From a virus, in the IMG/VR virus record IMGVR_UViG_3300017762_002752, positions 1-49,462 of that record: 49,462 nucleotides of DNA; one strand, given 5' to 3'. A program made the translations under genes and the position numbers. Numbering within the stretch: the first letter of the stretch is position 1; each line of letters opens with the position of its first letter. This document shows, piece after piece, positions 16,580 through 24,468 of the stretch. Under the pieces are notes generated by a model. That model saw only the letters and a program-made list of their open reading frames with translations, had not been told where the DNA came from and did not search any database.

Positions 16580-17478
16580 TAAGCAAATGGCCGCATCAAG
16601 ATAGTGTTCATGTTGAGTGGAACCTTGGCAAACGTTGTAACTTTGATTGTAGTTACTGCCCAACAGAAATACACGATAACACCAGCCCACATACAAATAT
16701 TAAAGTATTGTTAGATGCAGTTGATGCACTATCTGAAATTGATAAATCAATGCGTGTAAGTTTTACAGGCGGTGAACCTTGCGTACACCCAAAGTTTACG
16801 GAACTTGTTGATCATGCAAGTCAGCGTGTTGATTGGATCAATGTAACTACTAACGGCACACGGACAGCACAGTACTACAGTGATCTTAATGTAAATCATA
16901 TTGTGTTTAGTTTGCATGTAGAAGACGATGAACATTGGAGAAGATGTGCAGAAACTGTATTAATGTTTTCTCAGATAAATGAAGGTGCATATACAAAAAA
17001 GCCATTTCAAGTTAACTTAATGGCACATCATAAACTTATGGATAGAGTAAAAGAATGTGCTACAATGTTTGACGGACACAGCATTCCTTATGTTGTAAGA
17101 CGAATACGATGGACAGAAGGTGACCATGATGTGTTTGATGATTTAAAATATGAAGGTAAAGATTTAGAATGGATACTTAATCAAACATCAACAGCAAAGC
17201 CTAATGTTATTATTGACGATAAAGAAGAAATGCATGCCAACGATGTTATTAAAAAACATCTAAATCAATTTGAAGGTTGGAAGTGTAGTGCAGGTATAGA
17301 AAGCCTAATGATTAATTGGGACGGTGAAGTTCACCGTGCTACTTGTAGAGTTGGCGGAAGTATAGGTAACATTTATGACGGTAGTTTTGAACAACCGGAA
17401 GATTGGATAACTTGTACTCGTAAGTGGTGTACTTGTGCCGCTGACATCCCTCTTACAAAGGAACTTTCCATTTCGTAA
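16567..17478 (+). CDS. Radical SAM protein (paralog of 17453-18457)
   Basis: A 303-residue protein. CX3CX2C is at Cys24, Cys28, Cys31 and GGEP at 68-71, followed by TTNGT. The C-terminal part has GWKCSAGIES, a DGEV strand, TCR and a closing CTRKWCTC, a likely auxiliary [Fe-S] site. The same closing pattern occurs in the convergent neighbour at 17453-18457, so they are paralogs facing each other tail to tail with a 26-base overlap. ATG 16567 lies inside the upstream gene. It is the last gene of the plus operon that starts at 13788. Confidence 0.88.
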   Translation: MHKVISKWPHQDSVHVEWNLGKRCNFDCSYCPTEIHDNTSPHTNIKVLLDAVDALSEIDKSMRVSFTGGEPCVHPKFTELVDHASQRVDWINVTTNGTRTAQYYSDLNVNHIVFSLHVEDDEHWRRCAETVLMFSQINEGAYTKKPFQVNLMAHHKLMDRVKECATMFDGHSIPYVVRRIRWTEGDHDVFDDLKYEGKDLEWILNQTSTAKPNVIIDDKEEMHANDVIKKHLNQFEGWKCSAGIESLMINWDGEVHRATCRVGGSIGNIYDGSFEQPEDWITCTRKWCTCAADIPLTKELSIS

Positions 17479-18457
17479 TGTGTGTGTCAGGTTGACAACT
17501 ACAACTAGTCCTTGGACAAATAATAGTTTTTAAATCCATTTGTGCTTTATTAAATCTTAAAATAAAATCCTCTGCAAACATACTAATATTTGCATCAGCA
17601 AATACTTGTTCTTGACAACTACCTGTAACTCTACCGTCATGTGTAATAACTAAATTTTCTATAGCAACGTTGCATTTCCAGCCTTTAAAATAGTTTGCCT
17701 GTTCCATAATATATTTGTTTGGTGTTGCAGGTACTATAGCATCGTTATCATATATTGCTATACTTTCATGTATTCTAAATCTATGTAGGTTAGATATAAT
17801 CCAATCCGAATCTGGAGCACGTTTTATTGGCTGCTGCAAGTATTTCATTTGTTCATCATTGTAACTACCTATATCGTAGCCGGGAGCATCTACTACTTCT
17901 TTTGCTTGTATAATCCAGCGTTGCTTACTGGTTTTCATTTTCTCAATTAGTTCGATACATCTATCCCACGCTGTTGCATCCATTAACATAAGTGCGGTTA
18001 CATCTGTTCCTCTTCCAAAGAGATGATCAGCAACTGCAATAAAGTTATCAATGTCTACATCTTTTTGATGGCAACTTAAAACAAACTCATCTACATCTTG
18101 TGTATTTTTTTCAAACCATCTTACAGTTCTACTTCCGTTAGTGGTACATTGTATATGAACACTATGATTTTCTTTTATTTCTTTACAAAACTTTGCAAAG
18201 TGAGGCCATAATGTAGGCTCGCCTCCACCTACAACGTTAATCTTAAAATGTGTTTTATTATGTGCTAATGTATAATAATCAAATAATGCTCTAAAGTTTT
18301 TTATTACTGTATCTATATTTTTAGGATAGCGAAGTCTGTTAGTAACACTACCTGGAAAACAGTATTCGCAAGAGAAGTTACAAATGTCAGTTGGCCAGAA
18401 CCTAATATCTAATGTTTCAGGATCTTGTGTAGTAGCAATTTTAATTAATTCTCTCAT
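17453..18457 (-). CDS. Radical SAM protein (paralog of 16567-17478)
   Basis: A 334-residue protein with CX3CX2C at Cys26, Cys30, Cys33 and GGGEP at about 77-81. The C-terminal GWKCNVAIEN, DGRV, SCQEQ and CPRTSCSC mirror the protein at 16567-17478. It is the third gene of the minus operon methyltransferase, twitch radical SAM, radical SAM, with an ATGA overlap to its upstream neighbour. The substrate is unknown. Confidence 0.88.
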   Translation of the reverse strand: MRELIKIATTQDPETLDIRFWPTDICNFSCEYCFPGSVTNRLRYPKNIDTVIKNFRALFDYYTLAHNKTHFKINVVGGGEPTLWPHFAKFCKEIKENHSVHIQCTTNGSRTVRWFEKNTQDVDEFVLSCHQKDVDIDNFIAVADHLFGRGTDVTALMLMDATAWDRCIELIEKMKTSKQRWIIQAKEVVDAPGYDIGSYNDEQMKYLQQPIKRAPDSDWIISNLHRFRIHESIAIYDNDAIVPATPNKYIMEQANYFKGWKCNVAIENLVITHDGRVTGSCQEQVFADANISMFAEDFILRFNKAQMDLKTIICPRTSCSCQPDTHITKWKVPL

Positions 18458-19836
18458 AGTAGATGTGCTAACTCTGGAAATACCTTTGCTGCTTCTAAAC
18501 CTCGTATAGCATCAAGTTTATTTGTGTATTCCTTGAAGCCTGGTAATAAGTGACTGTTGTCCTGTGCATTCATATGATTAAGAACTGCTTCCCAACGTTT
18601 CCACCCATATGGATTATGTTTCCAATATTCGTCATCTTGTCTATAGTTTTTCCATAGCCAATCTTTGAAGTCCATAAAACGTTCTTTAACTTCTTCTTTA
18701 TCTTCTTTAGGTAAAATTTGTATACTTAGAAATGTTGGAATGTATAGTAAGTGCATGTTAACTAGCCCACCGCCCATTTGTACTCCACCTGGAACTTCAC
18801 CAACATTTAATTTTTTAAAGCCGCTTTCTAGTTTCCATTTCATAAAGTCTGGTAAGTGTTTTACGTTGAATATTTGAATTGCTGTTGCTAAACTTGTTTG
18901 TATGTTGTCAGGTGTGTTATCTAACATGTGTAATGTTTTTTCTACAGTTTCAAAGTTTGTAGGAAAACGTATGTATTCGTCACGTTCGTGACTAGCGTCC
19001 ATGCTTACAGCAAATTTAACTTTCTTAAACTTTGACCAAAGCTCAATCAAATCATCATCAACTAGCAATCCGTTACTGTTATAGCGTAACAGTATTTTAT
19101 CTTGATATCCTTGCCTGATAATTTCTTCAATAAATCTTTTGTGTTCTCTAATCATTAACGGCTCGCCGCCTGCAAAGTATACTTGTTTTAAGTTAGGAAT
19201 CTGTGCATTCATTTCTTCCCAAAACGTATCTTTTTCATGCCATTTGTTATTGAACTCTTTTCTATCCCATTGCATTTGCCTTTTAACTTCAGGATCTTCT
19301 AATACAGGAATTAATTTTTTATGGTCAGCGACCCACTTGCTACTATCGTGTGGTGAACACATGACGCATTTAATATTACATGTATGTCCTAAACGTAAGT
19401 CTAAATATTTTAAATTTTCAGGAACTGTGCCATCTTCTTTTGTTTGTCTTACAAGTTCAGGTATATCAACACCATCTTCCATCCAAGTATAACTTTCCCA
19501 AACACGTTTACTTGCAACTCCTTTCTTCTCTTCCTCAAAGCATTTTTTACAACTTGCAGGAATATTACCTTCAAGCATTGTGGTTCTTACATTTTTCATG
19601 TAATCATTATTCCATGCTTCCATAGGAGTTTCGTGACCAAAGTTTGCAGGCTTGCCATGATTCATTTTAACTAAACCTACTTCGTGATCACCACCTGCAC
19701 CACTAGCATTTGACGAACAACATAATCTCATATCTCCGTTAGGTCTTGTTGCAAAGTGTATCCATGGTAAAACACAAAATGTTTTTGTGCCAGCGGCCTT
19801 GGCTATGGCGTCTGTATATTTGTCTAATTCAGACAT
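18454..19836 (-). CDS. Twitch-type radical SAM protein
   Basis: A 460-residue protein. The N-terminal cysteine region (Cys21, Cys39, Cys40, Cys96, Cys99) is followed by the radical SAM core with CX3CX2C at Cys153, Cys157, Cys160 and GGEP at 225-228 (approximate). It shares the N-terminal KTFC, CC and CKKCF spacing with the protein at 14509-15777, so two related enzymes serve neighbouring operons. The start overlaps the methyltransferase stop (TAATG). Two or three [4Fe-4S] clusters are expected. The substrate is unknown. Confidence 0.88.
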   Translation of the reverse strand: MSELDKYTDAIAKAAGTKTFCVLPWIHFATRPNGDMRLCCSSNASGAGGDHEVGLVKMNHGKPANFGHETPMEAWNNDYMKNVRTTMLEGNIPASCKKCFEEEKKGVASKRVWESYTWMEDGVDIPELVRQTKEDGTVPENLKYLDLRLGHTCNIKCVMCSPHDSSKWVADHKKLIPVLEDPEVKRQMQWDRKEFNNKWHEKDTFWEEMNAQIPNLKQVYFAGGEPLMIREHKRFIEEIIRQGYQDKILLRYNSNGLLVDDDLIELWSKFKKVKFAVSMDASHERDEYIRFPTNFETVEKTLHMLDNTPDNIQTSLATAIQIFNVKHLPDFMKWKLESGFKKLNVGEVPGGVQMGGGLVNMHLLYIPTFLSIQILPKEDKEEVKERFMDFKDWLWKNYRQDDEYWKHNPYGWKRWEAVLNHMNAQDNSHLLPGFKEYTNKLDAIRGLEAAKVFPELAHLL

Positions 19837-20441
19837 TAAAATCTTCCCATTAACATATAACGTGTATATTTAGGTAACTCTAATTCATCTTTAACTAGTA
19901 TAGTTTTTAATTTAGATTTTTTTTCAAAACTGCTAACACTATTAGAACAGTTTACATGTTCTTCTAGTTCAAAATAATTATTAGATTGTAAAATCACTTC
20001 AGTACTTGTTGGTACACGTTTTGCCCATTTGTTGTACTGTTGTTGTGTGAGGTGTTCGCAACTTGTGTTAATGACCATGTAAGGTTGATCAGTATATTCA
20101 TACTCACACATATCTGCTGTAACTGCTGTAAATTTTCCTTCCATCTCGTAACGCTTATTCATTGTGTTTGCTATTTCTGCACACTTAGGATCAATATCAA
20201 CACTTGTAATATGTTTAAATCCTATTGTGCTGTTGAACAATAAATTTGCTAATACGCCATTCCATCCGCCAAATATAACACAACTAACATTACCAACATG
20301 ATGATGTTTTTGCAGTGTTTCAACCAACCACGCTTTAGATTTTAATTGGCCTCCCCAAAAACTTTCAAGTGTGCGGTCGCGATCTTCGCTGTTGCGAATT
20401 GCATCCATCCAAAATTTTATATCTTCAAGTTCTACTTTCAC
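19836..20441 (-). CDS. Class I SAM-dependent methyltransferase-like protein
   Basis: A 201-residue Rossmann-like protein. A glycine-rich loop (FGGWNGVL, about 57-64) follows a hydrophobic strand, then SVDIDP at 80-85 supplies the acidic residue that binds the SAM ribose, and an INTSCEH motif sits where motif IV is expected. The start is GTG 20441: a CTTAAATA late box ends exactly 5 nt before it, and no better ATG exists. It heads the operon with the twitch and ordinary radical SAM genes. The substrate is unknown. Confidence 0.75.
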   Translation of the reverse strand: MKVELEDIKFWMDAIRNSEDRDRTLESFWGGQLKSKAWLVETLQKHHHVGNVSCVIFGGWNGVLANLLFNSTIGFKHITSVDIDPKCAEIANTMNKRYEMEGKFTAVTADMCEYEYTDQPYMVINTSCEHLTQQQYNKWAKRVPTSTEVILQSNNYFELEEHVNCSNSVSSFEKKSKLKTILVKDELELPKYTRYMLMGRF

Positions 20442-20446
20442 AAGTG

Positions 20447-20454
20447 TATTTAAG
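20447..20454 (-). promoter_or_regulatory. Late promoter CTTAAATA
   Basis: The minus strand reads CTTAAATA, 5 nt, then GTG 20441. It is 1 nt away from the divergent plus box at 20456-20463. Confidence 0.65.
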
Positions 20455-20455
20455 C

Positions 20456-20463
20456 CATAAATA
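20456..20463 (+). promoter_or_regulatory. Late promoter CATAAATA
   Basis: CATAAATA followed by exactly 5 nt and ATG 20469. It is part of a bidirectional late promoter with the box at 20447-20454. Confidence 0.68.
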
Positions 20464-20468
20464 CGAGT

Positions 20469-21332
20469 ATGTTACTCCTTCCTGAATTAAGTGTATATAT
20501 AACCCACACCTGTACTTTGGCGTGTGATAGCTGTTGCACGTTTAATCATTTAAATTGGGGTACCCATTTTAAGCCAGATACAACTAAAGAAAAATTAAAA
20601 GCTCTACCAGACACAGTCGACTTTGAAGAAGTTTTTATTATAGGTGGTGAGCCTACGTCTAATCCTGCACTAGGAGATTGGATGGCATACTTAGAAAGTA
20701 TGTGGCCTAATGCTAAAAAATGGGTAGTAACCAACGGGAGAGACCTAGATAAATTTGATGAACTGTATCCTGAATGGATAGACCGTGATTGGAAAATAGA
20801 AATATCAGCACATTCACAACAAGACCTTGACACCATAATGTCGTGGATACACAATAGGTGGGCAGATGTATCCTGTGAGCGATTCAAAGATACTAGACAC
20901 GAAGATGGTGAGTGGCATTATAAACTTGTTGTTGACGGAATTGAAAGAGGTGAAATTACAGAAGCATGGCAGTTTTACGAAAACCCTGCTGTAGTTAAAA
21001 AAGGTAACAAACTAACTTGGGATAAACTTAGAGATGCAGATGATCAGCATTCTAAGTGTCCTGCTATACAATGTATGTATCTAGTAGATGGTAGATTTTA
21101 TCGCTGTCATCAACAGGCAATACTTCCTCAGTTATCAAAAAAGTTTCAAATAGAAGATCCGTTTGCTGATATAGCAAAACAAGATCTAGGGTGTAGTCCT
21201 GAAGAGTTTGAAACTTGGATCAAAACACAATTAGAACCTCAAGAGCAGTGTCGTTTGTGTAAATGGGAAAACAAAATTACATTACCAATTGAAAAATCCA
21301 AAACCAAAAAAATTAAACTTTTAAAAATTTAG
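20469..21332 (+). CDS. Radical SAM protein
   Basis: A 287-residue protein with CX3CX2C at Cys15, Cys19, Cys22 (plus an adjacent Cys23), GGEP at 59-62 and VTNGR. C-terminal cysteines (CPAIQC, RCHQ, CxxC in QCRLC) suggest a further cluster, and the very C-terminus is Lys-rich. It has the same broad layout as the partial gene at 1-822. It is a single-gene plus cassette started by a late box, converging on the gene ending at 21313 with a 20-base overlap. The substrate is unknown. Confidence 0.86.
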   Translation: MLLLPELSVYITHTCTLACDSCCTFNHLNWGTHFKPDTTKEKLKALPDTVDFEEVFIIGGEPTSNPALGDWMAYLESMWPNAKKWVVTNGRDLDKFDELYPEWIDRDWKIEISAHSQQDLDTIMSWIHNRWADVSCERFKDTRHEDGEWHYKLVVDGIERGEITEAWQFYENPAVVKKGNKLTWDKLRDADDQHSKCPAIQCMYLVDGRFYRCHQQAILPQLSKKFQIEDPFADIAKQDLGCSPEEFETWIKTQLEPQEQCRLCKWENKITLPIEKSKTKKIKLLKI

Positions 21333-22299
21333 GTATTTTGCTGTCTGCACTACTTACACAAGAGCTAGTAATGCATTTAGATGGCGTCTTAAACAGCGTA
21401 AAACCGCCCTGTAGCGTTCCTAAAGGGATATCGCTGCAACTATATGCTCTCTTAACTTCATCACCTCTTATAACGCAGCTTTGATACCCTGCATTGCAAT
21501 TCCAATCTTTAAACTTATTGAAGTTAAATGCATTCATTCTTTCTGCCTGATCCAAACCATAATTGTTTCCTTTAGCATCTTCTAAATACATTTGCATGAT
21601 TTGCTCACCTTTCCAATTTTGTGGAAAGCCTGTTTGCAATTGTTCAATTTGCTGATCGGTGTACCCGTCAACTATTCTAGACGCGGTAGGGTCGGACTGC
21701 GGTTTAAGAGTGACGTTAATTCCTTTGTCTGCGAATCTACTACAACGTTCATAATATTCTTCAAAGTGTTCAGGAACCATAACTTGATTAATTGTAACAA
21801 ATACTCCTCCTTCTATGAGCTGTACGCATCTATCTCCAAAGTCTTTTTCGTTTGCAAATTCTGCGTGATAACTTGCAGTGATGCTACGACGTGTTAGGTG
21901 GCTGGTGTTGTCTATAAATCTTCCCCACCATTTCTCACCTGGGCTTAGATTAGTTGTAAGGTGTATGCTTTGATATTTTGCTTCATCGTCATTAGCATAA
22001 TATTCAACAAGGTCACCAAACTTTTTATATGCTGTTGGTTCACCTCCACTAAAACTAAAATGAAATTCAGTAAATCCATTTGCTCTTGCTTGGCGTTTAA
22101 TTTCATCAATTGCATTTGTGTATACTTCAAAGTCTTGATGGTCTGGAACGTTTGAGTTTGCATACGGCCAACAGTAACTACAACTATAATTACAGAAGCG
22201 ACCAAGTATCCAACTAACGTTAAACAATGGCTGTTGAAGCATTGTTGTTTGTCCAAACTTAACAATATTGTGGAATGGTATTAGAGTAAAATCGTTCAT
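21313..22299 (-). CDS. Radical SAM protein
   Basis: A 328-residue protein. CX3CX2C is at Cys36, Cys40, Cys43 (RFCNYSCSYC) and GGEP at 85-88. The C-terminal WNCNAGYQS, an SCSD segment and CITSSC resemble the closing cysteine set of the pair at 16567 and 17453, so it belongs to the same subgroup. It starts by ATGA overlap on the upstream radical SAM gene. The two-gene minus operon 23357-21313 therefore encodes two radical SAM enzymes in tandem. Confidence 0.87.
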   Translation of the reverse strand: MNDFTLIPFHNIVKFGQTTMLQQPLFNVSWILGRFCNYSCSYCWPYANSNVPDHQDFEVYTNAIDEIKRQARANGFTEFHFSFSGGEPTAYKKFGDLVEYYANDDEAKYQSIHLTTNLSPGEKWWGRFIDNTSHLTRRSITASYHAEFANEKDFGDRCVQLIEGGVFVTINQVMVPEHFEEYYERCSRFADKGINVTLKPQSDPTASRIVDGYTDQQIEQLQTGFPQNWKGEQIMQMYLEDAKGNNYGLDQAERMNAFNFNKFKDWNCNAGYQSCVIRGDEVKRAYSCSDIPLGTLQGGFTLFKTPSKCITSSCVSSADSKIPKFLKV

Positions 22300-23357
22300 T
22301 TAGGCTCCACAATGGCAGTTGAACATGCCTTTACACAGGTCATGCACTTGTCTTTGCCTTCCCAGTAGTCAGTAATTCCACCGAATAAAATGCCATCTGT
22401 GTCTAATATGCCTGACTGGCAAGTGTTTAAACCTATATTGTTTATTATATCTTTTGTATTTTGCACACTCTGATTACGCAGTTTGTGTATAGGTAATATC
22501 TCTTCTATTGGTTGTTCTAAGTAATCGCTACCTATATAACAGCAAGGCATTATGTGTCCGTATGGATCAACATATATACCTTTTTCGCTAGTACACTTAG
22601 GATTAATTTTTGCTTGTTCCATAACATGATTTAGATAACTTGTATCTAACAAATCAATTAATTTTGCATTTGGCTGTTTAGCAAATCTTTGTCTTGTTGC
22701 AGGCTCTAAAAAATATTCTGTTTCTAGATTGTTATTAACAACTTTAAATTTTTCCATCTCATAAAAACGTGTAGTGCTTACAAAGTTAACTTCTTTGACT
22801 CCTAGCTCTAGCAAAAACTTTTCTAGTTCTTCTGCTTCATCTTCATTGTGCTTGAACACTAAACTATCTACCCTTGCTTCGCCGCCAGCATCTATATATG
22901 CTTTTAAATTTTCTATAACTTTATCAAAATTTGTGTTACGTCTATATAATTCATGTTTGCCTTTGAATCCATCGATTGCAAATACAACTGTACTGTTCGA
23001 AACTGTTCCTATAACCTTTGCTAACTTTGCCCACCATTCAGGATTTCTCATACCACCATTTGTGTGTATTGCTAATCTAGTAGTAGGATTACACTCTCTA
23101 ACATATGAATAAATTTCTAAGCAATCTTTTGCAAACGCAGGATCACCGTAATTACCGCAACTATAAAAGTTTTGTAACTGAGCTAGAAATGGTTTAGGAA
23201 ACCATTTTTTAAAATCATCAATGCTCATATCTCCGTTCTTAATGAAAGGTCTGGTAGGACCTCCGTGGAAATTCCTTGCACACATTGGACATTGTGCTTG
23301 GCATTTATCTGTCAATTCCAGATGAACTGTTGTTACTTCAGAAACTTTTTGTGTCAT
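22296..23357 (-). CDS. Radical SAM protein with SPASM-like C-terminus
   Basis: A 353-residue protein. CX3CX2C is at Cys19, Cys23, Cys26 (CQAQCPMC). The GGEP position reads GNYGDP, a known variant in radical SAM/SPASM proteins, followed by HTNGG. The C-terminal KCTSEKG, DPYGHIMPCC, and CMTCVKAC are a good SPASM-type match, so two auxiliary [4Fe-4S] clusters are likely. SPASM proteins commonly modify peptides, but others act on sugars or alcohols. It is transcribed from an ATTAAATA box 8 nt before the ATG. Confidence 0.88.
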   Translation of the reverse strand: MTQKVSEVTTVHLELTDKCQAQCPMCARNFHGGPTRPFIKNGDMSIDDFKKWFPKPFLAQLQNFYSCGNYGDPAFAKDCLEIYSYVRECNPTTRLAIHTNGGMRNPEWWAKLAKVIGTVSNSTVVFAIDGFKGKHELYRRNTNFDKVIENLKAYIDAGGEARVDSLVFKHNEDEAEELEKFLLELGVKEVNFVSTTRFYEMEKFKVVNNNLETEYFLEPATRQRFAKQPNAKLIDLLDTSYLNHVMEQAKINPKCTSEKGIYVDPYGHIMPCCYIGSDYLEQPIEEILPIHKLRNQSVQNTKDIINNIGLNTCQSGILDTDGILFGGITDYWEGKDKCMTCVKACSTAIVEPK

Positions 23358-23365
23358 TATGAACG

Positions 23366-23373
23366 TATTTAAT
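23366..23373 (-). promoter_or_regulatory. Late promoter ATTAAATA
   Basis: The minus strand reads ATTAAATA, 8 nt, then ATG 23357. Its spacing is longer than the 5 nt seen elsewhere. Confidence 0.5.
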
Positions 23374-23384
23374 CACTTTATTAG

Positions 23385-23413
23385 TTGACTTTTGCAGTCT
23401 AGGCTTATATACT
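23385..23413 (+). promoter_or_regulatory. Sigma70-type early promoter
   Basis: TTGACT at 23385-23390, a 17-nt spacer, and TATACT at 23408-23413. It drives the histone-like gene at 23463 with a leader of about 43 nt. Confidence 0.8.
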
Positions 23414-23462
23414 ATGACTGTTGAGAAGACTCTCAGCATAGATTATAAGGGAAACATAAATT

Positions 23463-23660
23463 ATGAGTACACAAGTAGAAGCAATAAAAGCAGCATTTGA
23501 ATCGTTTTTAGAAGAAAACGAAAAGTTCGAAAACGGTAATGGCGCAGCAGGAACCAGAGCCCGTAAAGCATTACAAGAAATAACTAAAGCCGCAAAAGAA
23601 CGTAGAAAAGAGATTACTGATACTAAAAACGCTAGAAAAAGCGCAGCAGTATCACAGTAA
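23463..23660 (+). CDS. Histone H1-like (Hc1-type) DNA-binding protein
   Basis: A 65-residue, highly charged, helical protein. It has the pattern GNGAAGTRARKALQE followed by a Lys/Arg-rich helix, which I recognise from bacterial and phage histone H1-like Hc1 proteins. Those bind and condense DNA non-specifically. A strong sigma70 promoter upstream and a perfect hairpin terminator downstream make it a monocistronic, probably highly expressed early gene. The ATG is preceded at some distance by AAGGG. It could reshape host or phage DNA early in infection (inference). Confidence 0.75.
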   Translation: MSTQVEAIKAAFESFLEENEKFENGNGAAGTRARKALQEITKAAKERRKEITDTKNARKSAAVSQ

Positions 23661-23672
23661 CCCACCCATGTA

Positions 23673-23705
23673 TAGGGCTACGAGTGTAGCCCTATTTTAC
23701 TTTAC
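23673..23705 (+). terminator. Rho-independent terminator
   Basis: A perfect 9-bp stem, TAGGGCTAC/GTAGCCCTA, with loop GAGT at 23673-23694, followed by a T-rich tract. It ends the histone-like transcript 12 bases after the stop. Confidence 0.85.
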
Positions 23706-23720
23706 ATAAGGAATAAAAAG

Positions 23721-24389
23721 TTGACAGAAGTAAAATTAGTATCGTATAGCCGAGCAACAGAAGAATTTGAAGAAGAAGGTTTAACAGATTTGCAAGAACT
23801 TATTGCATTTTGTGCAAAGGTATCAAACCCACAAGCACAGATTAATAACGATACCAGCGAGAGGTTAATCAAGTATCTAATCAAACATCAACATTGGTCG
23901 CCATTAGAAATGGTTAACGCTGTACTAGAAATTAACACAACTAGAGATATTGCACATCAGATTGTGCGTCATCGAAGTTTTGCATTTCAAGAGTTCAGTC
24001 AACGTTACGCTGATCCTAAAGAACAGGGCGAAATGTTTGAATTCAGCGAAGCACGTTTACAAGATCCTAAGAATAGACAAAATTCTATCGATGTTGAAGA
24101 TGAAAAACTACAACTTGATTGGTTACATGCACAAATGCGTATCGCACATTTAGCCAAAAAAGAATACGACTGGGCCATTAAGAAAGGCATTGCGAAAGAA
24201 CAAGCACGAAAAGTACTGCCTGAAGGACTTACCAAAACACGTCTTTACATGAATGGAACAATTAGGAGTTGGGTACATTATATTCAACTTAGAGGTGCAA
24301 ATGGAACACAAAAAGAGCATATGGACATTGCTGTAGCGTGTGCTAAGGTCATCTCAGAAATATTTCCTATTGCGAAAAATCTAACATGA
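23721..24389 (+). CDS. thyX: Flavin-dependent thymidylate synthase ThyX
   Basis: A 222-residue protein with the ThyX signature RHRX7S at residues 83-93 (RHRSFAFQEFS), which binds FAD and dUMP, and a C-terminal RSWVHYIQLR segment typical of the family. It converts dUMP to dTMP using methylenetetrahydrofolate and NADPH/FAD. The start is TTG 23721, with AAGGA about 9 nt upstream; the next in-frame Met is too far into the fold. It lies directly after the terminator of the histone-like gene and before a new sigma70 promoter. thyX is common in phages and supplies dTMP for replication. Confidence 0.95.
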   Translation: MTEVKLVSYSRATEEFEEEGLTDLQELIAFCAKVSNPQAQINNDTSERLIKYLIKHQHWSPLEMVNAVLEINTTRDIAHQIVRHRSFAFQEFSQRYADPKEQGEMFEFSEARLQDPKNRQNSIDVEDEKLQLDWLHAQMRIAHLAKKEYDWAIKKGIAKEQARKVLPEGLTKTRLYMNGTIRSWVHYIQLRGANGTQKEHMDIAVACAKVISEIFPIAKNLT

Positions 24390-24414
24390 AGAATTCGTTT
24401 AGAGCAGATTTTTC

Positions 24415-24443
24415 TTGACAAATGATATATATCATCATATAGT
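24415..24443 (+). promoter_or_regulatory. Sigma70-type early promoter
   Basis: TTGACA at 24415-24420, a 17-nt spacer, and TATAGT at 24438-24443. An AGGAG Shine-Dalgarno precedes ATG 24469. Confidence 0.8.
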
Positions 24444-24468
24444 AATATTTTTATCATAGGAGCAAGAG

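Noticed and set aside
17491-17520. TTGACA within the radical SAM gene
   Set aside because: No -10 match at the right spacing, and it lies in coding sequence.
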